Below are positions 24,666 to 32,833 of a stretch of 41,055 nucleotides of DNA, piece after piece (position 1 is the stretch's first letter; every line of letters begins with the position of its first letter). The position numbers and the translations under genes were made by a program. The stretch covers positions 1 to 41,055 of the forward strand of contig JAQCAA010000004.1 of assembly GCA_027728645.1 (NCBI GenBank), written 5' to 3'. The stretch comes from Actinomycetota bacterium. GTDB lineage: Bacteria; Actinomycetota; Acidimicrobiia; Spongiisociales; UBA5794. The notes beneath the pieces were generated by a model that was not told the origin of the DNA, did no database searches, and saw only the letters and a program-made list of their open reading frames with translations.

Positions 24666-25349
24666 ATGGCGAAGCCAACAAAGTCCACACCGGAGTTCTC
24701 GACCGAGGAGAAACGCAACGCCTCTGTGATTCTGAATCGGATCGCTCGTCGGTACCCCGACGTTGGGACGGCGCTTGAGTATTCGGATGCGTGGCAGCTC
24801 CTCGTCGCGACCGTACTTTCCGCCCAAACCACCGACGAGAACGTCAACAAGGTGCTCCCATTCCTCTTCGAGGCATATCCAACTGCGGAGGATCTAGCAG
24901 GGGCAAATCCCGAGGCAGTCGAACGGATTGTGTTCTCGACTGGCTTCTACCGCCAGAAGACGAAAAGCATCATGACGCTCGCTGCGGACATTATTGACAA
25001 GTACGACGGTGAGGTCCCACGGGACTTGGACAACTTGGTGAAGCTGCGTGGTGTTGGTCGCAAGACAGCGTCTGTCGTGCTCGCTGAGGTGTGGAACACT
25101 CCCGCGATTGCCGTTGACACCCACGTGAAACGAGTTATGCACCGAGTCGGCCTAACGACACATACGGATCCCGAGAAAGTCGAGAGCGACCTGAAAGCCC
25201 TCTACCCGAAGAATCGGTGGAGCGGTATTTCGATGCGGGTCATTCAGTTCGGCCGCGACGTGTGCGATGCCAAGAGGCCTCGGTGTTGGGAGTGTCCGTT
25301 GGCTGATCGGTGCCAGTATCCAGACAAGACACTCCCTCCCACTCCATGA
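24666..25349 (+). CDS. nth: Endonuclease III (DNA glycosylase/AP lyase)
   Basis: Nth removes oxidised pyrimidines and nicks abasic sites in base excision repair. The 227-residue protein has LLVATVLSAQTTDENVN, the helix-hairpin-helix LRGVGRKTASVVLAE with the catalytic Lys, VDTHVKRVMHRVGL with the catalytic Asp, and the iron-sulfur loop CDAKRPRCWECPLADRC, spaced C-X6-C-X2-C-X5-C exactly as in Nth. The frame extends upstream over the thioesterase promoter, but ATG 24666 gives the normal length and has TACTAT 8 nt upstream, a leaderless-type arrangement. It overlaps the MATE gene by 4 nt. Confidence 0.96.
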   Translation: MAKPTKSTPEFSTEEKRNASVILNRIARRYPDVGTALEYSDAWQLLVATVLSAQTTDENVNKVLPFLFEAYPTAEDLAGANPEAVERIVFSTGFYRQKTKSIMTLAADIIDKYDGEVPRDLDNLVKLRGVGRKTASVVLAEVWNTPAIAVDTHVKRVMHRVGLTTHTDPEKVESDLKALYPKNRWSGISMRVIQFGRDVCDAKRPRCWECPLADRCQYPDKTLPPTP

Positions 25350-26725
25350 CCACGTCTGAATTCAGGGCAGCGTTTCGGCGTAACCCAAGGGACAGAGCAA
25401 TCGCCGCACTTGCCATCCCCGCTCTTGGAACGCTTGCGATCGATCCAATCGTCACGATCGTGGACACCGCATGGGTTGCAAGGCTCGGAACAGTTCCCCT
25501 CGCAGCCCTCGCAGTCGCCGGCGCGGTGTTCGCAGCTGTCTTTTCTCTGTTCAACTTCGTCCAAGTAGCTGTGACTCCTCTCATTGCAGGAGCGGTGGCC
25601 CGCGATGACCTACCGAGGGCCGGTGGCATCGCAACCGGAGCCGTCGCGTTTGCTGCTGTCGTAGGTGTAATCCTCGCAATAGCATTTGTCTCGTTGTCCT
25701 CTGCCGTCGTTGAGCTGTTCGGTGCGGAACCAGAGGTAGCGACAGCGGCAGCGACCTATCTCAGAATCCGGTTTCTTGCTCTACCGGCGATGCTGATTGC
25801 AATGGTCGGCCACGGCGTCTATCGAGGTCACCAGGACACGAAGACGCCCCTGTACGTGGCGGTTGCGCTCAATATCGTGAACCTCGTTCTTGACCCGATC
25901 CTGATTTTCGGATTCGACCTTGGCGTGGCCGGAGCTGCGTGGGCAACAGTGGCAGCTCAATTCTTCGCAGCAGGCTGGTTCTTGGTTCTGATGTTTTCGG
26001 TTCAGAGGGCCCGGCTCGGGGTGGGACTGTTGAGAGGCAGAGTCCGTTCTCTTGGCCTCCTCGAGGTGCTAACCGCTGGGTGGCCGATGATCATTCGATC
26101 GATCGCTTTGCTTGGCGCGATCACCGCTACCACAGCTGCAGCCGCCCGCCTTGGGGCGGTCGAGACCGCTGCCCCCCAAATAGCGCTCCCGATCTGGCTG
26201 TTTCTGGCCTTCGTGCTCGACTCGCTTGCGATCGCTGCGATGGCGATGATCGGCAAGGACCTTGGCACGAACGATCGAGTGTCGGCGAGGGCGCTGGCGA
26301 ACCGTTTGCTTGCCCTCGGACTCCTCCAAGGTGTCGGACTCTCGATCCTGCTTTTGGCAACTTCTCCGTTGGTTGCCATCTTCTTCGGTGTCGAACCTGA
26401 TGTCGAATTGAGCCTCGAAGGAATCTACATCTTGGTGATTGTCCTCCAGCCCTTGACCGCACTTGTCTACGTATGGGATGGGATTGGTGTCGGTGCCGCA
26501 TCCTTCAAATTCATGGCGCTGTCGATGGTGGTCGCTGGAGTCTGCACGGTGGCGACCTTGTTCTTGATGGGAGACACGTTATTCGGAATCTGGACAGCTC
26601 TCGTGGTCCTCACCGGCGTCCGGCTCGTCACATTTGCTGGCTGGCACCGCTGGGGTCGGCTTTCCGTCGGACAAGATCCGTCCCCTTCGTCTCAGGCAGT
26701 CGGAGAACCAGCAGGATCGCAATGA
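25346..26725 (+). CDS. MATE family efflux transporter (DinF-like)
   Basis: The protein of about 459 residues is a 12-helix MATE exporter, which expels cationic drugs or metabolites in exchange for Na+ or H+. It begins RDRAIAALAIPALGTLAIDPIVTIVDTAWVARLG, the typical MATE helix 1 with the DTAWVARLG membrane motif, and has the internal repeat GHGVYRGHQDTKTPLYVAVALNIVNLVLDPILIFG characteristic of the DinF/NorM group. The ATG overlaps the nth stop (ATGA), suggesting co-transcription with a repair gene, as seen for dinF in other bacteria. Its 3' end overlaps the convergent MFS gene by 98 bp. Substrate is unknown. Confidence 0.91.
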   Translation: MTTSEFRAAFRRNPRDRAIAALAIPALGTLAIDPIVTIVDTAWVARLGTVPLAALAVAGAVFAAVFSLFNFVQVAVTPLIAGAVARDDLPRAGGIATGAVAFAAVVGVILAIAFVSLSSAVVELFGAEPEVATAAATYLRIRFLALPAMLIAMVGHGVYRGHQDTKTPLYVAVALNIVNLVLDPILIFGFDLGVAGAAWATVAAQFFAAGWFLVLMFSVQRARLGVGLLRGRVRSLGLLEVLTAGWPMIIRSIALLGAITATTAAAARLGAVETAAPQIALPIWLFLAFVLDSLAIAAMAMIGKDLGTNDRVSARALANRLLALGLLQGVGLSILLLATSPLVAIFFGVEPDVELSLEGIYILVIVLQPLTALVYVWDGIGVGAASFKFMALSMVVAGVCTVATLFLMGDTLFGIWTALVVLTGVRLVTFAGWHRWGRLSVGQDPSPSSQAVGEPAGSQ

Positions 26726-27881
26726 TGAGCCCGAGTCCGAGGAATGACATGGTCACGGCTAACCCATAGCGGTCGATCATCACAGCACCACCTAGGAAGC
26801 CAGTAATGGATCCGGCGATTGCGATATTCGTAATCCATCCCCCGGCCGTCGCCCTTAACCGTGTTGGGAACAGCTCGGTTCGCTGCGCAGCGAGCGAAGG
26901 CGTGAGCATCGTTGCCCCAAGGGTGGAGAGGAAGATCGAAATTGCAAGAAACCATCCGCTGTCGAGGGTGTAGAACCCGATTCCTCCGACAAGGCCGATA
27001 GCGATAGCGATAGCCGACGTTGGTCTCCGTCCGATTCTGTCTGCCAGTCGACCCCCAACAAGCAATCCGATGGTGCCAACTCCCGAGAACAGAATGAGCA
27101 GGAACCTGGCAGCGCCGGTATCCCAGTCAAGGTCGTTGATGAGTCGTTCGAGCACGAAATCGAACGCAGGACTCGAGAAGGCGGCCACGAAGAAGCTGAC
27201 GCCAGCGAGTGGCCAGAAGTGCTTCCCAAGGCCCATGCCAAGCGCCTTTGTGAAGGGAAACGCTGGAGCGGCGACGAAGGCACGCGACTCCGGCAGGAAA
27301 CGATTCAACACAGGGAACGCGAACAAACCAAGAGAGGCAATACCGAACAGCAAGCGCCACGCGTTGTCGGTGCCTTCTGCGATAGGAAGCAGAATCAGTC
27401 CGAACCCCACGCCCATCGATCCTGCAAGGCCGTAGAACCCAAGTGCCAACGCACGGGCGTTAGCAGGGACTTCTTCGGCTATGACCACGATGGAAATGGC
27501 AGCGACCGCTACGACTCCAATTCGAACCAGCGCCTGGGAAACCACGTAGGCAAGAGGCGACGGGATGAAAGCGGTCACAAGACTTGCGAGACACACCAGA
27601 GCGAATGCCCCAAGGAGAGGCCTTCGACGACCCGAGCGGTCTGCGATGAGGGAGAAAACCACACCAACGAGTGAGGCAGCTCGAACACCAGCGAAGATTC
27701 CACTCATCTGGCCCTCGGTGAGGTCCAGCGACGTGCGCGCGAACGGAAGAGTGTGCGACATCTGACTAGCCGCAAACGCGGATATGAATCCGATGATGGC
27801 GGTGAGGAAAACGATCCTCCGAGCGGAGGGCGTGATCCGAAGTTTTTGCTTGGGGGGTTGTCCGTATCCGGACCCGGTCAT
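26628..27881 (-). CDS. Major facilitator superfamily transporter
   Basis: The 417-residue protein has 12 predicted helices with the MFS loop 2-3 motif as LIADRSGRRRPLLG and its second-half copy GGRLADRIGRRPTS, the duplicated A motif expected for MFS. The middle of the first half has RALALGFYGLAGSMGVGFG. The C-terminal tail LPETKGTDL resembles the PETKG motif of sugar-porter-like members. Substrate cannot be named. The start ATG 27881 lacks an obvious ribosome binding site. The last 98 bp are antisense to the end of the MATE gene, a long tail-to-tail overlap in which both C-termini are coded. Confidence 0.88.
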   Translation of the reverse strand: MTGSGYGQPPKQKLRITPSARRIVFLTAIIGFISAFAASQMSHTLPFARTSLDLTEGQMSGIFAGVRAASLVGVVFSLIADRSGRRRPLLGAFALVCLASLVTAFIPSPLAYVVSQALVRIGVVAVAAISIVVIAEEVPANARALALGFYGLAGSMGVGFGLILLPIAEGTDNAWRLLFGIASLGLFAFPVLNRFLPESRAFVAAPAFPFTKALGMGLGKHFWPLAGVSFFVAAFSSPAFDFVLERLINDLDWDTGAARFLLILFSGVGTIGLLVGGRLADRIGRRPTSAIAIAIGLVGGIGFYTLDSGWFLAISIFLSTLGATMLTPSLAAQRTELFPTRLRATAGGWITNIAIAGSITGFLGGAVMIDRYGLAVTMSFLGLGLIIAILLVLRLPETKGTDLVRRKADPSGASQQM

Positions 27882-28042
27882 GACGCGTCAACAATCCATG
27901 GGAGACGAGGGCTGCTCACCAGAGGTTAGCTGTCGGTTCCTCCGTTTCGGTGCCTTGGAGTTGTCGGGTATCCGTCAGAGTCGAAACGTCGCGGGGGGCT
28001 CTACCGTTGAGGGTGGAAAGGCTGTCGACCCAAGGTATTCAC

Positions 28043-28789
28043 GTGGAAGTATCAGTTTTCGCGGCAGTATTGGCTGGCATGGCATCGTTCCTGTCACCAT
28101 GCGTGCTGCCACTGCTTCCTGGTTACATCTCTCTGATGTCTGGCTATGACATGGCAGAAATCGCCGAGGGCAATGTATCTCAGAAACGGGTGGTTGGAAG
28201 AACAGCGTTGTTTGTCCTTGGATTCACGACTGTTTTCGTGGCGCTCGGTGCCACGGCGACAAGTCTGTCTTCGATCCTCAGCCAATCAATCTTCACCACC
28301 ATCGCAGGTGTCCTCATCATTCTGATGGGCTTGTTCATCGCGATAACCGCTGTGTGGACACCGAGCTTCATGCTTCCGCTCATGAAGGACAGGCGCATAG
28401 AGTCGACACGCGCCAAGAAGCTTGGACTTCTCGGCCCTCCGGTCATGGGGGCAGCCTTCGCATTTGGCTGGACGCCATGCATTGGGCCCTTCCTGGCATC
28501 GGCACTGGCGCTTGGAGCCAATACGGATACGATCGGGCAGGGCATGCTCGTGCTGTTCTTCTACAGCCTCGGCCTCGGAGTTCCCTTCCTGCTCACCTCG
28601 CTCCTCCTGACGAAGGCATTCTCTGCGTTTGGCTGGGTGAAGCGATACCTGGTTCAGATCACCGTCTTTTCGGGTCTGATGCTTGTCTTCTTTGGATGGT
28701 TGATGCTTTCGGGGCAGATCGTCAACCTGTCGGCATGGTTCTCGGACCTACTTGTACGCCTCGGCCTTGATGGGCTCGCCGAGGTGTAG
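28043..28789 (+). CDS. ccdA: CcdA/DsbD-type thiol-disulfide transmembrane protein
   Basis: CcdA passes reducing electrons from cytoplasmic thioredoxin across the membrane, for cytochrome c maturation or other exported thiols. The protein (about 248 residues) has six helices and the two conserved cysteine motifs SFLSPCVLPLLPGY near residue 20 and FGWTPCIGP near 145. I use GTG 28043 (AAGG 7 nt upstream, short lead to the first helix); GTG 28013, ten codons upstream, sits 5 nt after TACCGT and could be a leaderless start. No other cytochrome c maturation gene is adjacent. trpE follows after 46 nt. Confidence 0.92.
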   Translation: MEVSVFAAVLAGMASFLSPCVLPLLPGYISLMSGYDMAEIAEGNVSQKRVVGRTALFVLGFTTVFVALGATATSLSSILSQSIFTTIAGVLIILMGLFIAITAVWTPSFMLPLMKDRRIESTRAKKLGLLGPPVMGAAFAFGWTPCIGPFLASALALGANTDTIGQGMLVLFFYSLGLGVPFLLTSLLLTKAFSAFGWVKRYLVQITVFSGLMLVFFGWLMLSGQIVNLSAWFSDLLVRLGLDGLAEV

Positions 28790-28835
28790 GAGGGTCTCTC
28801 GTGGAGCACTTCGACTGGGGTAGCCTCACGCAAGA

Positions 28836-30335
28836 ATGAATCCTTTTGGCATGAAACCATCTCTCTCGTTGGAAAGCTTCACCGAGCTTGCTGCTCGGTA
28901 CCCGGTGGTTCCCGTGGCCGTAGAAGTGCTCGGCGACACTCATACACCAGTCTCTGTGTTCGAGCGGCTCGTCGGTTCTGGTGATGGCTTCCTTCTCGAG
29001 TCAGTTGAGGGCGGAGAGAGATGGGCTCGATGGTCGTTTATCGGCTGGGATCCTGCGTTCACCGTCTCCGCAAAGAACGGAGTGTCCAGCGTCGACGATC
29101 CAACGGTCGCAATTTCTCAAGGAGATCCTCTGGCTGTCCTTGAGGAGCTCACGGACCGTTTCGATATCCCGTCCGAGGCTGAGATGAATTTCGCGGGACC
29201 GATCCCACCTCTTCATACGGGCGCCGTCGGATTCCTTGCATATGATGCCGTTCGGTATATCGAGCACCTTCCGAACCAGCCAGCCGACGACAGAGACCTT
29301 CCGGAGATGCTGTGGCAGTTCACCGGTGGCGTCGCAGCGTTCGACAGGTTGCGTGACACCATCACGTTGATTCGGAATGTGTTTGTGACAGACGACCCCG
29401 GTTCCGACTACCGCTCTGCTCTGGCAGCGCTTGACGCCGCAGAGACCAAACTCTCCGAGGGCAGTGTGAGATCAATTGGCAGTCGTCCCACATTCGACTC
29501 CGTATCGAATGCCACACCGAACATGACAAGACAAGCGTTTGAATCGTCCGTCGAAGCAGCTATTAAGCACATCGTGGTCGGAGACGCATTCCAGATCGTT
29601 CCTTCGATCCGTTTTGAGGTCGACTTCAACGGAGACGCATTCGCCGTGTACCGCGCGCTGAGACTGGTCAATCCTTCGCCGTTCATGTTCCTTGTTCGTT
29701 CGGGCGATATAGCCGTAGTCGGATCTTCTCCAGAGCTGATGTCCAGAGTGCGCGACGGAGTCGCGTACTCCAGACCCATCGCTGGGACCCGTCGGCGTGG
29801 ATTGACAGAGGCCGAGGATGTGGCCCTCGAAGAGGAGCTCCTAGCCGATCCTAAGGAGCGAGCAGAGCACGTGATGCTGATCGACCTTGCCCGCAATGAC
29901 CTCGGCAGGGTCTGCAAATTTGGCACCGTCACTGTTGACGACCTGATGGTGATTGAGCGTTACAGCCATGTGATGCACATCGTTTCAGGAATTTCTGGTG
30001 AGGTCAGAGAGGGTGTCGGTCCCATCGATGTATTGCGAGCGACATTTCCACATGGCACGGTTTCAGGAGCGCCAAAGGTCCGAGCAATGGAGATCATTGA
30101 TGAACTCGAACCAACGGCCCGCGGGCCATACGCAGGAGCGGTCGGATACATCGATTTTTCTGGGACCCTTGACACCGCTATTGGATTGAGAACCTGTGTG
30201 ATCAAAGGCACCAAGGCATGGGTACAGGCAGGCGCCGGCGTGGTCGTTGACTCAGATCCAGCAGCCGAGTACGAAGAATGCGTAGCGAAGGCACGAGCAG
30301 TGTTGACGGCGATAGCGGCAGCGGGGGAAATGTAA
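28836..30335 (+). CDS. trpE: Anthranilate synthase component I
   Basis: TrpE converts chorismate to anthranilate with ammonia from its glutaminase partner. The 499-residue protein has the N-terminal regulatory element FLLESVEGGERWARWSFIG (LLES is the tryptophan-binding motif), FQIVPSIRF, GSSPELMSRV, PIAGTRRRG, and the catalytic EHVMLIDLARNDLGRV and FPHGTVSGAPKVRAMEIIDELE. TAGCCT at 28821 lies 9 nt before ATG 28836, so the mRNA may be nearly leaderless; ATG 28851 is an alternative start. No leader peptide rich in Trp codons is seen. trpG and trpD are absent from the window, so the glutaminase subunit must be elsewhere. Confidence 0.96.
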   Translation: MNPFGMKPSLSLESFTELAARYPVVPVAVEVLGDTHTPVSVFERLVGSGDGFLLESVEGGERWARWSFIGWDPAFTVSAKNGVSSVDDPTVAISQGDPLAVLEELTDRFDIPSEAEMNFAGPIPPLHTGAVGFLAYDAVRYIEHLPNQPADDRDLPEMLWQFTGGVAAFDRLRDTITLIRNVFVTDDPGSDYRSALAALDAAETKLSEGSVRSIGSRPTFDSVSNATPNMTRQAFESSVEAAIKHIVVGDAFQIVPSIRFEVDFNGDAFAVYRALRLVNPSPFMFLVRSGDIAVVGSSPELMSRVRDGVAYSRPIAGTRRRGLTEAEDVALEEELLADPKERAEHVMLIDLARNDLGRVCKFGTVTVDDLMVIERYSHVMHIVSGISGEVREGVGPIDVLRATFPHGTVSGAPKVRAMEIIDELEPTARGPYAGAVGYIDFSGTLDTAIGLRTCVIKGTKAWVQAGAGVVVDSDPAAEYEECVAKARAVLTAIAAAGEM

Positions 30336-30338
30336 GCG

Positions 30339-30355
30339 GCGAGCCTTCGGCTCGC
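30339..30355 (+). terminator. Hairpin just after the trpE stop codon
   Basis: GCGAGCC, TTC, GGCTCGC form a perfect 7-bp stem 3 nt after the TAA stop. No T-tract follows; the heptad arm begins at once. The placement copies that of the hairpin after the DGAT gene. Confidence 0.5.
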
Positions 30356-30491
30356 TGTTTACCGTTTACCGTTTACCGTCTACCGTTTTCTGGCGACGAC
30401 TTACTCATTCTTGGTTGGTGCCGCCTGATCTTGGAGTTTCTCGAATTCGACCGCCGAGAACGGTGGACGGTAGACGGTAGACGGCAAACTG
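30356..30491. repeat. Heptad inverted repeat, TTTACCG type, copy A2
   Basis: The left arm (30356-30393) is GTTTACC units turning into GTCTACC, and the right arm (30454-30491) is the complementary GGTAGAC/GGTGGAC units ending GGCAAACT. The arms pair over nearly 38 bp with scattered mismatches around a 60-nt loop. The right arm carries the same CGCCGAGAACGG lead as copy A1, while the loop sequences differ. It separates trpE from the response regulator. No gene is seen in it. Confidence 0.8.
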
Positions 30492-30522
30492 AAGATGGAG
30501 GAGGGAAGCCTCCTCCATCTTC
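30491..30522 (+). terminator. Perfect 14-bp hairpin before the response regulator
   Basis: GAAGATGGAGGAGG, loop GAAG, CCTCCTCCATCTTC: a perfect 14-bp stem with a 4-nt loop, followed by ACACTTCTCTT, a pyrimidine-rich but poor T-tract. It directly follows heptad copy A2. It could stop trpE read-through or act as a structured 5' element for the two-component genes. Confidence 0.55.
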
Positions 30523-30575
30523 ACACTTCTCTTACATCTGGGTCGTACGCTGTGGTCCATACCTTGGAGGATGAC

Positions 30576-31257
30576 GTGTCAGGTGGCACCGTGTTGCTCA
30601 TAGAAGACCATGTAGAGATTGCGGACCTGCTTCGGCTGTATGTCGAGCGCGAGGGATTCACGCTGATCCACGCTGATCCACGCTGAGTCTGGGGAGGAAG
30701 GCCTTGAGCGACTCAGTGAGCGGTCGCCCCGTGCCGTGCTCCTCGATTTGGGTCTCCCTGGTCTGGACGGTGTTGCGGTCTGCCGAGAGATACGGAAACA
30801 ATCGGATGTCCCGATCTTGATGCTGACCGCTCGGGACTCTGAGACGGACACGATCATCGGTCTCGAAGTCGGTGCAGACGACTACATCACAAAGCCGTTT
30901 TCTCCAAAGGAGGTTGTGGCACGGCTCAACGCCGTGCTGCGGAGGGCAGAGGAGCGACCGGCAACGGCAGCCGTTCGGGTTGTTCAGGGCTGTGCCGTCG
31001 ATTCGGGGCGCAGAGAAGTCGTGACTCCGTCCGGTGAGACAATTCGCCCAACGGCTAGGGAGTTCGATTTGCTTTGGTATCTCGTTGAGCACGCAGGACT
31101 TGTTCTTTCGCGCTCACAGATTCTCGACGCGGTCTGGGGGTACGACTACTTTGGTGAAACACGAACCGTCGACGTGCATATCAGGCAGCTCCGGAAGAAG
31201 ATTGATGAACTGCCAATCGAGACGGTGTGGGGCGTCGGCTATCGGATCGACCGCTGA
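30576..31257 (+). pseudogene. OmpR/PhoB-family response regulator, frameshifted by a 10-bp tandem duplication
   Basis: The gene starts at GTG 30576 with GGAGG 5 nt upstream. The first frame (TVLLIEDHVEIADLLRLYVEREGFTLIHA) stops at TGA 30684-30686, and the rest continues in another frame to 31257. CGCTGATCCA at 30661-30670 is exactly repeated at 30671-30680; removing one copy restores HAESGEEGLERL and a 223-residue regulator with the acidic pair E10-D11, phosphoacceptor D54 (LLDLGLPG), Lys in ITKPF and a winged-helix output domain ending ETVWGVGYRID. The restored numbering is textbook, so the duplication is the lesion. The downstream kinase overlaps the stop by 3 bases and is intact. True loss, reversible slippage or a sequencing error are all possible. 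Confidence 0.92.
30661..30686 (+). repeat. 10-bp tandem duplication inside the response regulator
   Basis: CGCTGATCCA occurs twice in tandem and is followed by a partial third unit CGCTGA. The net +10 shifts the frame and creates TGA at 30684. Direct repeats of this size can be lost or gained by replication slippage. Confidence 0.9.
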
Positions 31258-32654
31258 TGCAAAAGCGGATCGTCCTTGCAACAGCGATTGTCGCTGTCAT
31301 CACTCTGATTGTTGGAGTCGCCGCCCTTGTTGTGATCCGCACCGCGGTCGAAACCAGAGCTGAGACCGAGTTGGGACGACAGGCTGAGGTCGCAGCAACA
31401 CAAATAGAAGAGGATCTTGAGCGGCTGAATTTCAGACCGTCTGAGAACCCCGGCGCTCCACTCGCAAGATACAGGGCAGAGTTGGAGCGGTCATTGGCAA
31501 GGGTTGCGAGCCTTGGAGGCCACGACATCGTAGAAGCGACGATCGCGGTGGGTCAGAGGGAAACCCCCATTACCCAGCCTTTGGTGCTGATTCCGTTGCT
31601 TCCAGACAACGTTGAAGACGGCGATGTAGTGACGGTCGAATTCGACGGTCAACCCATGCTCGTTGCGATCGAAGTTGTGGACACTCCGTTGGTGACACTT
31701 ACCGTCGCGATTGGCCGGTCCCAGCCTTTGATCTCCGCTGCGCTCGTCACCGTCCCTGTCGCAATCGCGGTCGGCGTTGGCGCTGCGTTGATCATCGGTC
31801 TTGGGACGTGGTTTGGGCGGTCGCTCTCGCGCCGACTTCGTGGACTTGAAGATGCAGCAACCTTGGTAGGCGGCGGCAATCTTGAGGCTCGTTCGGCCGT
31901 CGAAGGCGACGACGAGATCGCGGCGGTGGCTATTGCATTCAACTCGATGACTGAGCAACTCCAAGCCGTTCGAACGCGGGAGCGAGAGTTTCTCATGTCT
32001 GTCAGCCATGACCTGAGAACGCCCCTGACCACGATCAAGGGCTATGCCGAGGCTCTCGACGCTGGTGACATCGAAGGAGACGATCTTGCACGGGTCGCAG
32101 GGGTGCTCAACACCCAGGCTGACCAACTCTCACGGCTGGTCGAAGATGTGATGTTGCTCGGGAGACTCGAGGCTCGACACTACACAATGCGCCCCGAACC
32201 AGTTGACATCGCAGCGCTGGTTACGGGGGTCAGCGATGGCTTCGCTCAGGGGGCAAAGTCGTCGTCGGTAGTCGTGGCGGTTGAGGCCCAAGAGGCTGGC
32301 GACCGAATGGTCGACCCTGACCGTGTCACGCAGATCTTGTCGAACCTCATCGAGAACGCTCTCCGCTACACGCCAGAAATGGGTGTGATCACGATCTCGC
32401 TTGTCTCAAACGATGATGAGTTTCGGGTCACAGTGAGCAACACCGGCACGGCGATAGCGGAAAGAGATGTTCCGAGAGTCTTTGACCGCCTCTATGTCGC
32501 AGACCGGTACCGAGCACTCAGGCCATCCGGATCGGGGCTTGGGCTAGCGATCGTCGCAGAGCTTGTCGAGGCAATGGGTGGAACAATCCACTGCGAGAGC
32601 GACGAAACAGCAGGAACAGCTTTTGAAGTAAAGGTGCCGGCGGAGAGGATCTAG
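31257..32654 (+). CDS. Sensor histidine kinase of a two-component system
   Basis: The 465-residue kinase has a first membrane helix at about 6-29 (IVLATAIVAVITLIVGVAALVV), an extracytoplasmic sensor region of about 130 residues, a second helix (about 160-183, ALVTVPVAIAVGVGAALIIGLG), a HAMP domain, the phosphoacceptor His near residue 251 in SVSHDLRTPLTTIKGY, and an ATPase domain with NLIENALRYTPE (N box) and GSGLGLAIVAEL (G2 box). The ATG at 31257 shares bases with the regulator stop. The signal it senses is unknown. The pair sits between trpE and trpC, but nothing in the sequence shows that it regulates tryptophan genes. Confidence 0.93.
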   Translation: MQKRIVLATAIVAVITLIVGVAALVVIRTAVETRAETELGRQAEVAATQIEEDLERLNFRPSENPGAPLARYRAELERSLARVASLGGHDIVEATIAVGQRETPITQPLVLIPLLPDNVEDGDVVTVEFDGQPMLVAIEVVDTPLVTLTVAIGRSQPLISAALVTVPVAIAVGVGAALIIGLGTWFGRSLSRRLRGLEDAATLVGGGNLEARSAVEGDDEIAAVAIAFNSMTEQLQAVRTREREFLMSVSHDLRTPLTTIKGYAEALDAGDIEGDDLARVAGVLNTQADQLSRLVEDVMLLGRLEARHYTMRPEPVDIAALVTGVSDGFAQGAKSSSVVVAVEAQEAGDRMVDPDRVTQILSNLIENALRYTPEMGVITISLVSNDDEFRVTVSNTGTAIAERDVPRVFDRLYVADRYRALRPSGSGLGLAIVAELVEAMGGTIHCESDETAGTAFEVKVPAERI

Positions 32655-32656
32655 CA

Positions 32657-32827
32657 GCAGATGACAGAGGACAGATGACGGACTACGGATTTCGGAAGCG
32701 CCTAGCGCCCACCGCCTTGCGCCTACCGTGCAGCAAGAGCTAGCGGTTGTGAGTCCCGGTCCGTAACCCGTCTCTGTCTTCTGTCTTCTGTCCTCTGTCC
32801 TCTGTCCTCTGTCCTCTGTCCTCTGCC
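32657..32827. repeat. Heptad inverted repeat, CAGATGA/CTCTGTC type, copy B1
   Basis: The left arm (32657-32681) has CAGATGA, CAGAGGA, CAGATGA units. The right arm (32772-32827) has eight consecutive 7-nt units: CTCTGTC, TTCTGTC twice, CTCTGTC four times, CTCTGCC. The left arm can pair with the end of the right arm over about 25 bp. The loop also has a third heptad flavour, GCGCCTA, GCGCCCA, CCGCCTT, GCGCCTA (32698-32725). It starts 2 nt after the kinase stop and ends at the first base before the trpC -10 element. Confidence 0.82.
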
Positions 32828-32833
32828 TAGTCT
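32828..32833 (+). promoter_or_regulatory. Leaderless -10 element TAGTCT of trpC
   Basis: TAGTCT, then GGCCTC (6 nt), then ATG 32840, with no ribosome binding site. The CTCTGTC array abuts the 5' side, so any -35 sequence of this promoter lies inside the repeat. Confidence 0.55.

Noticed and set aside
32772-32827. CTCTGTC array as a CRISPR
   Set aside because: The units are 7 nt with no spacers and no cas genes nearby; it is a simple tandem heptad array.
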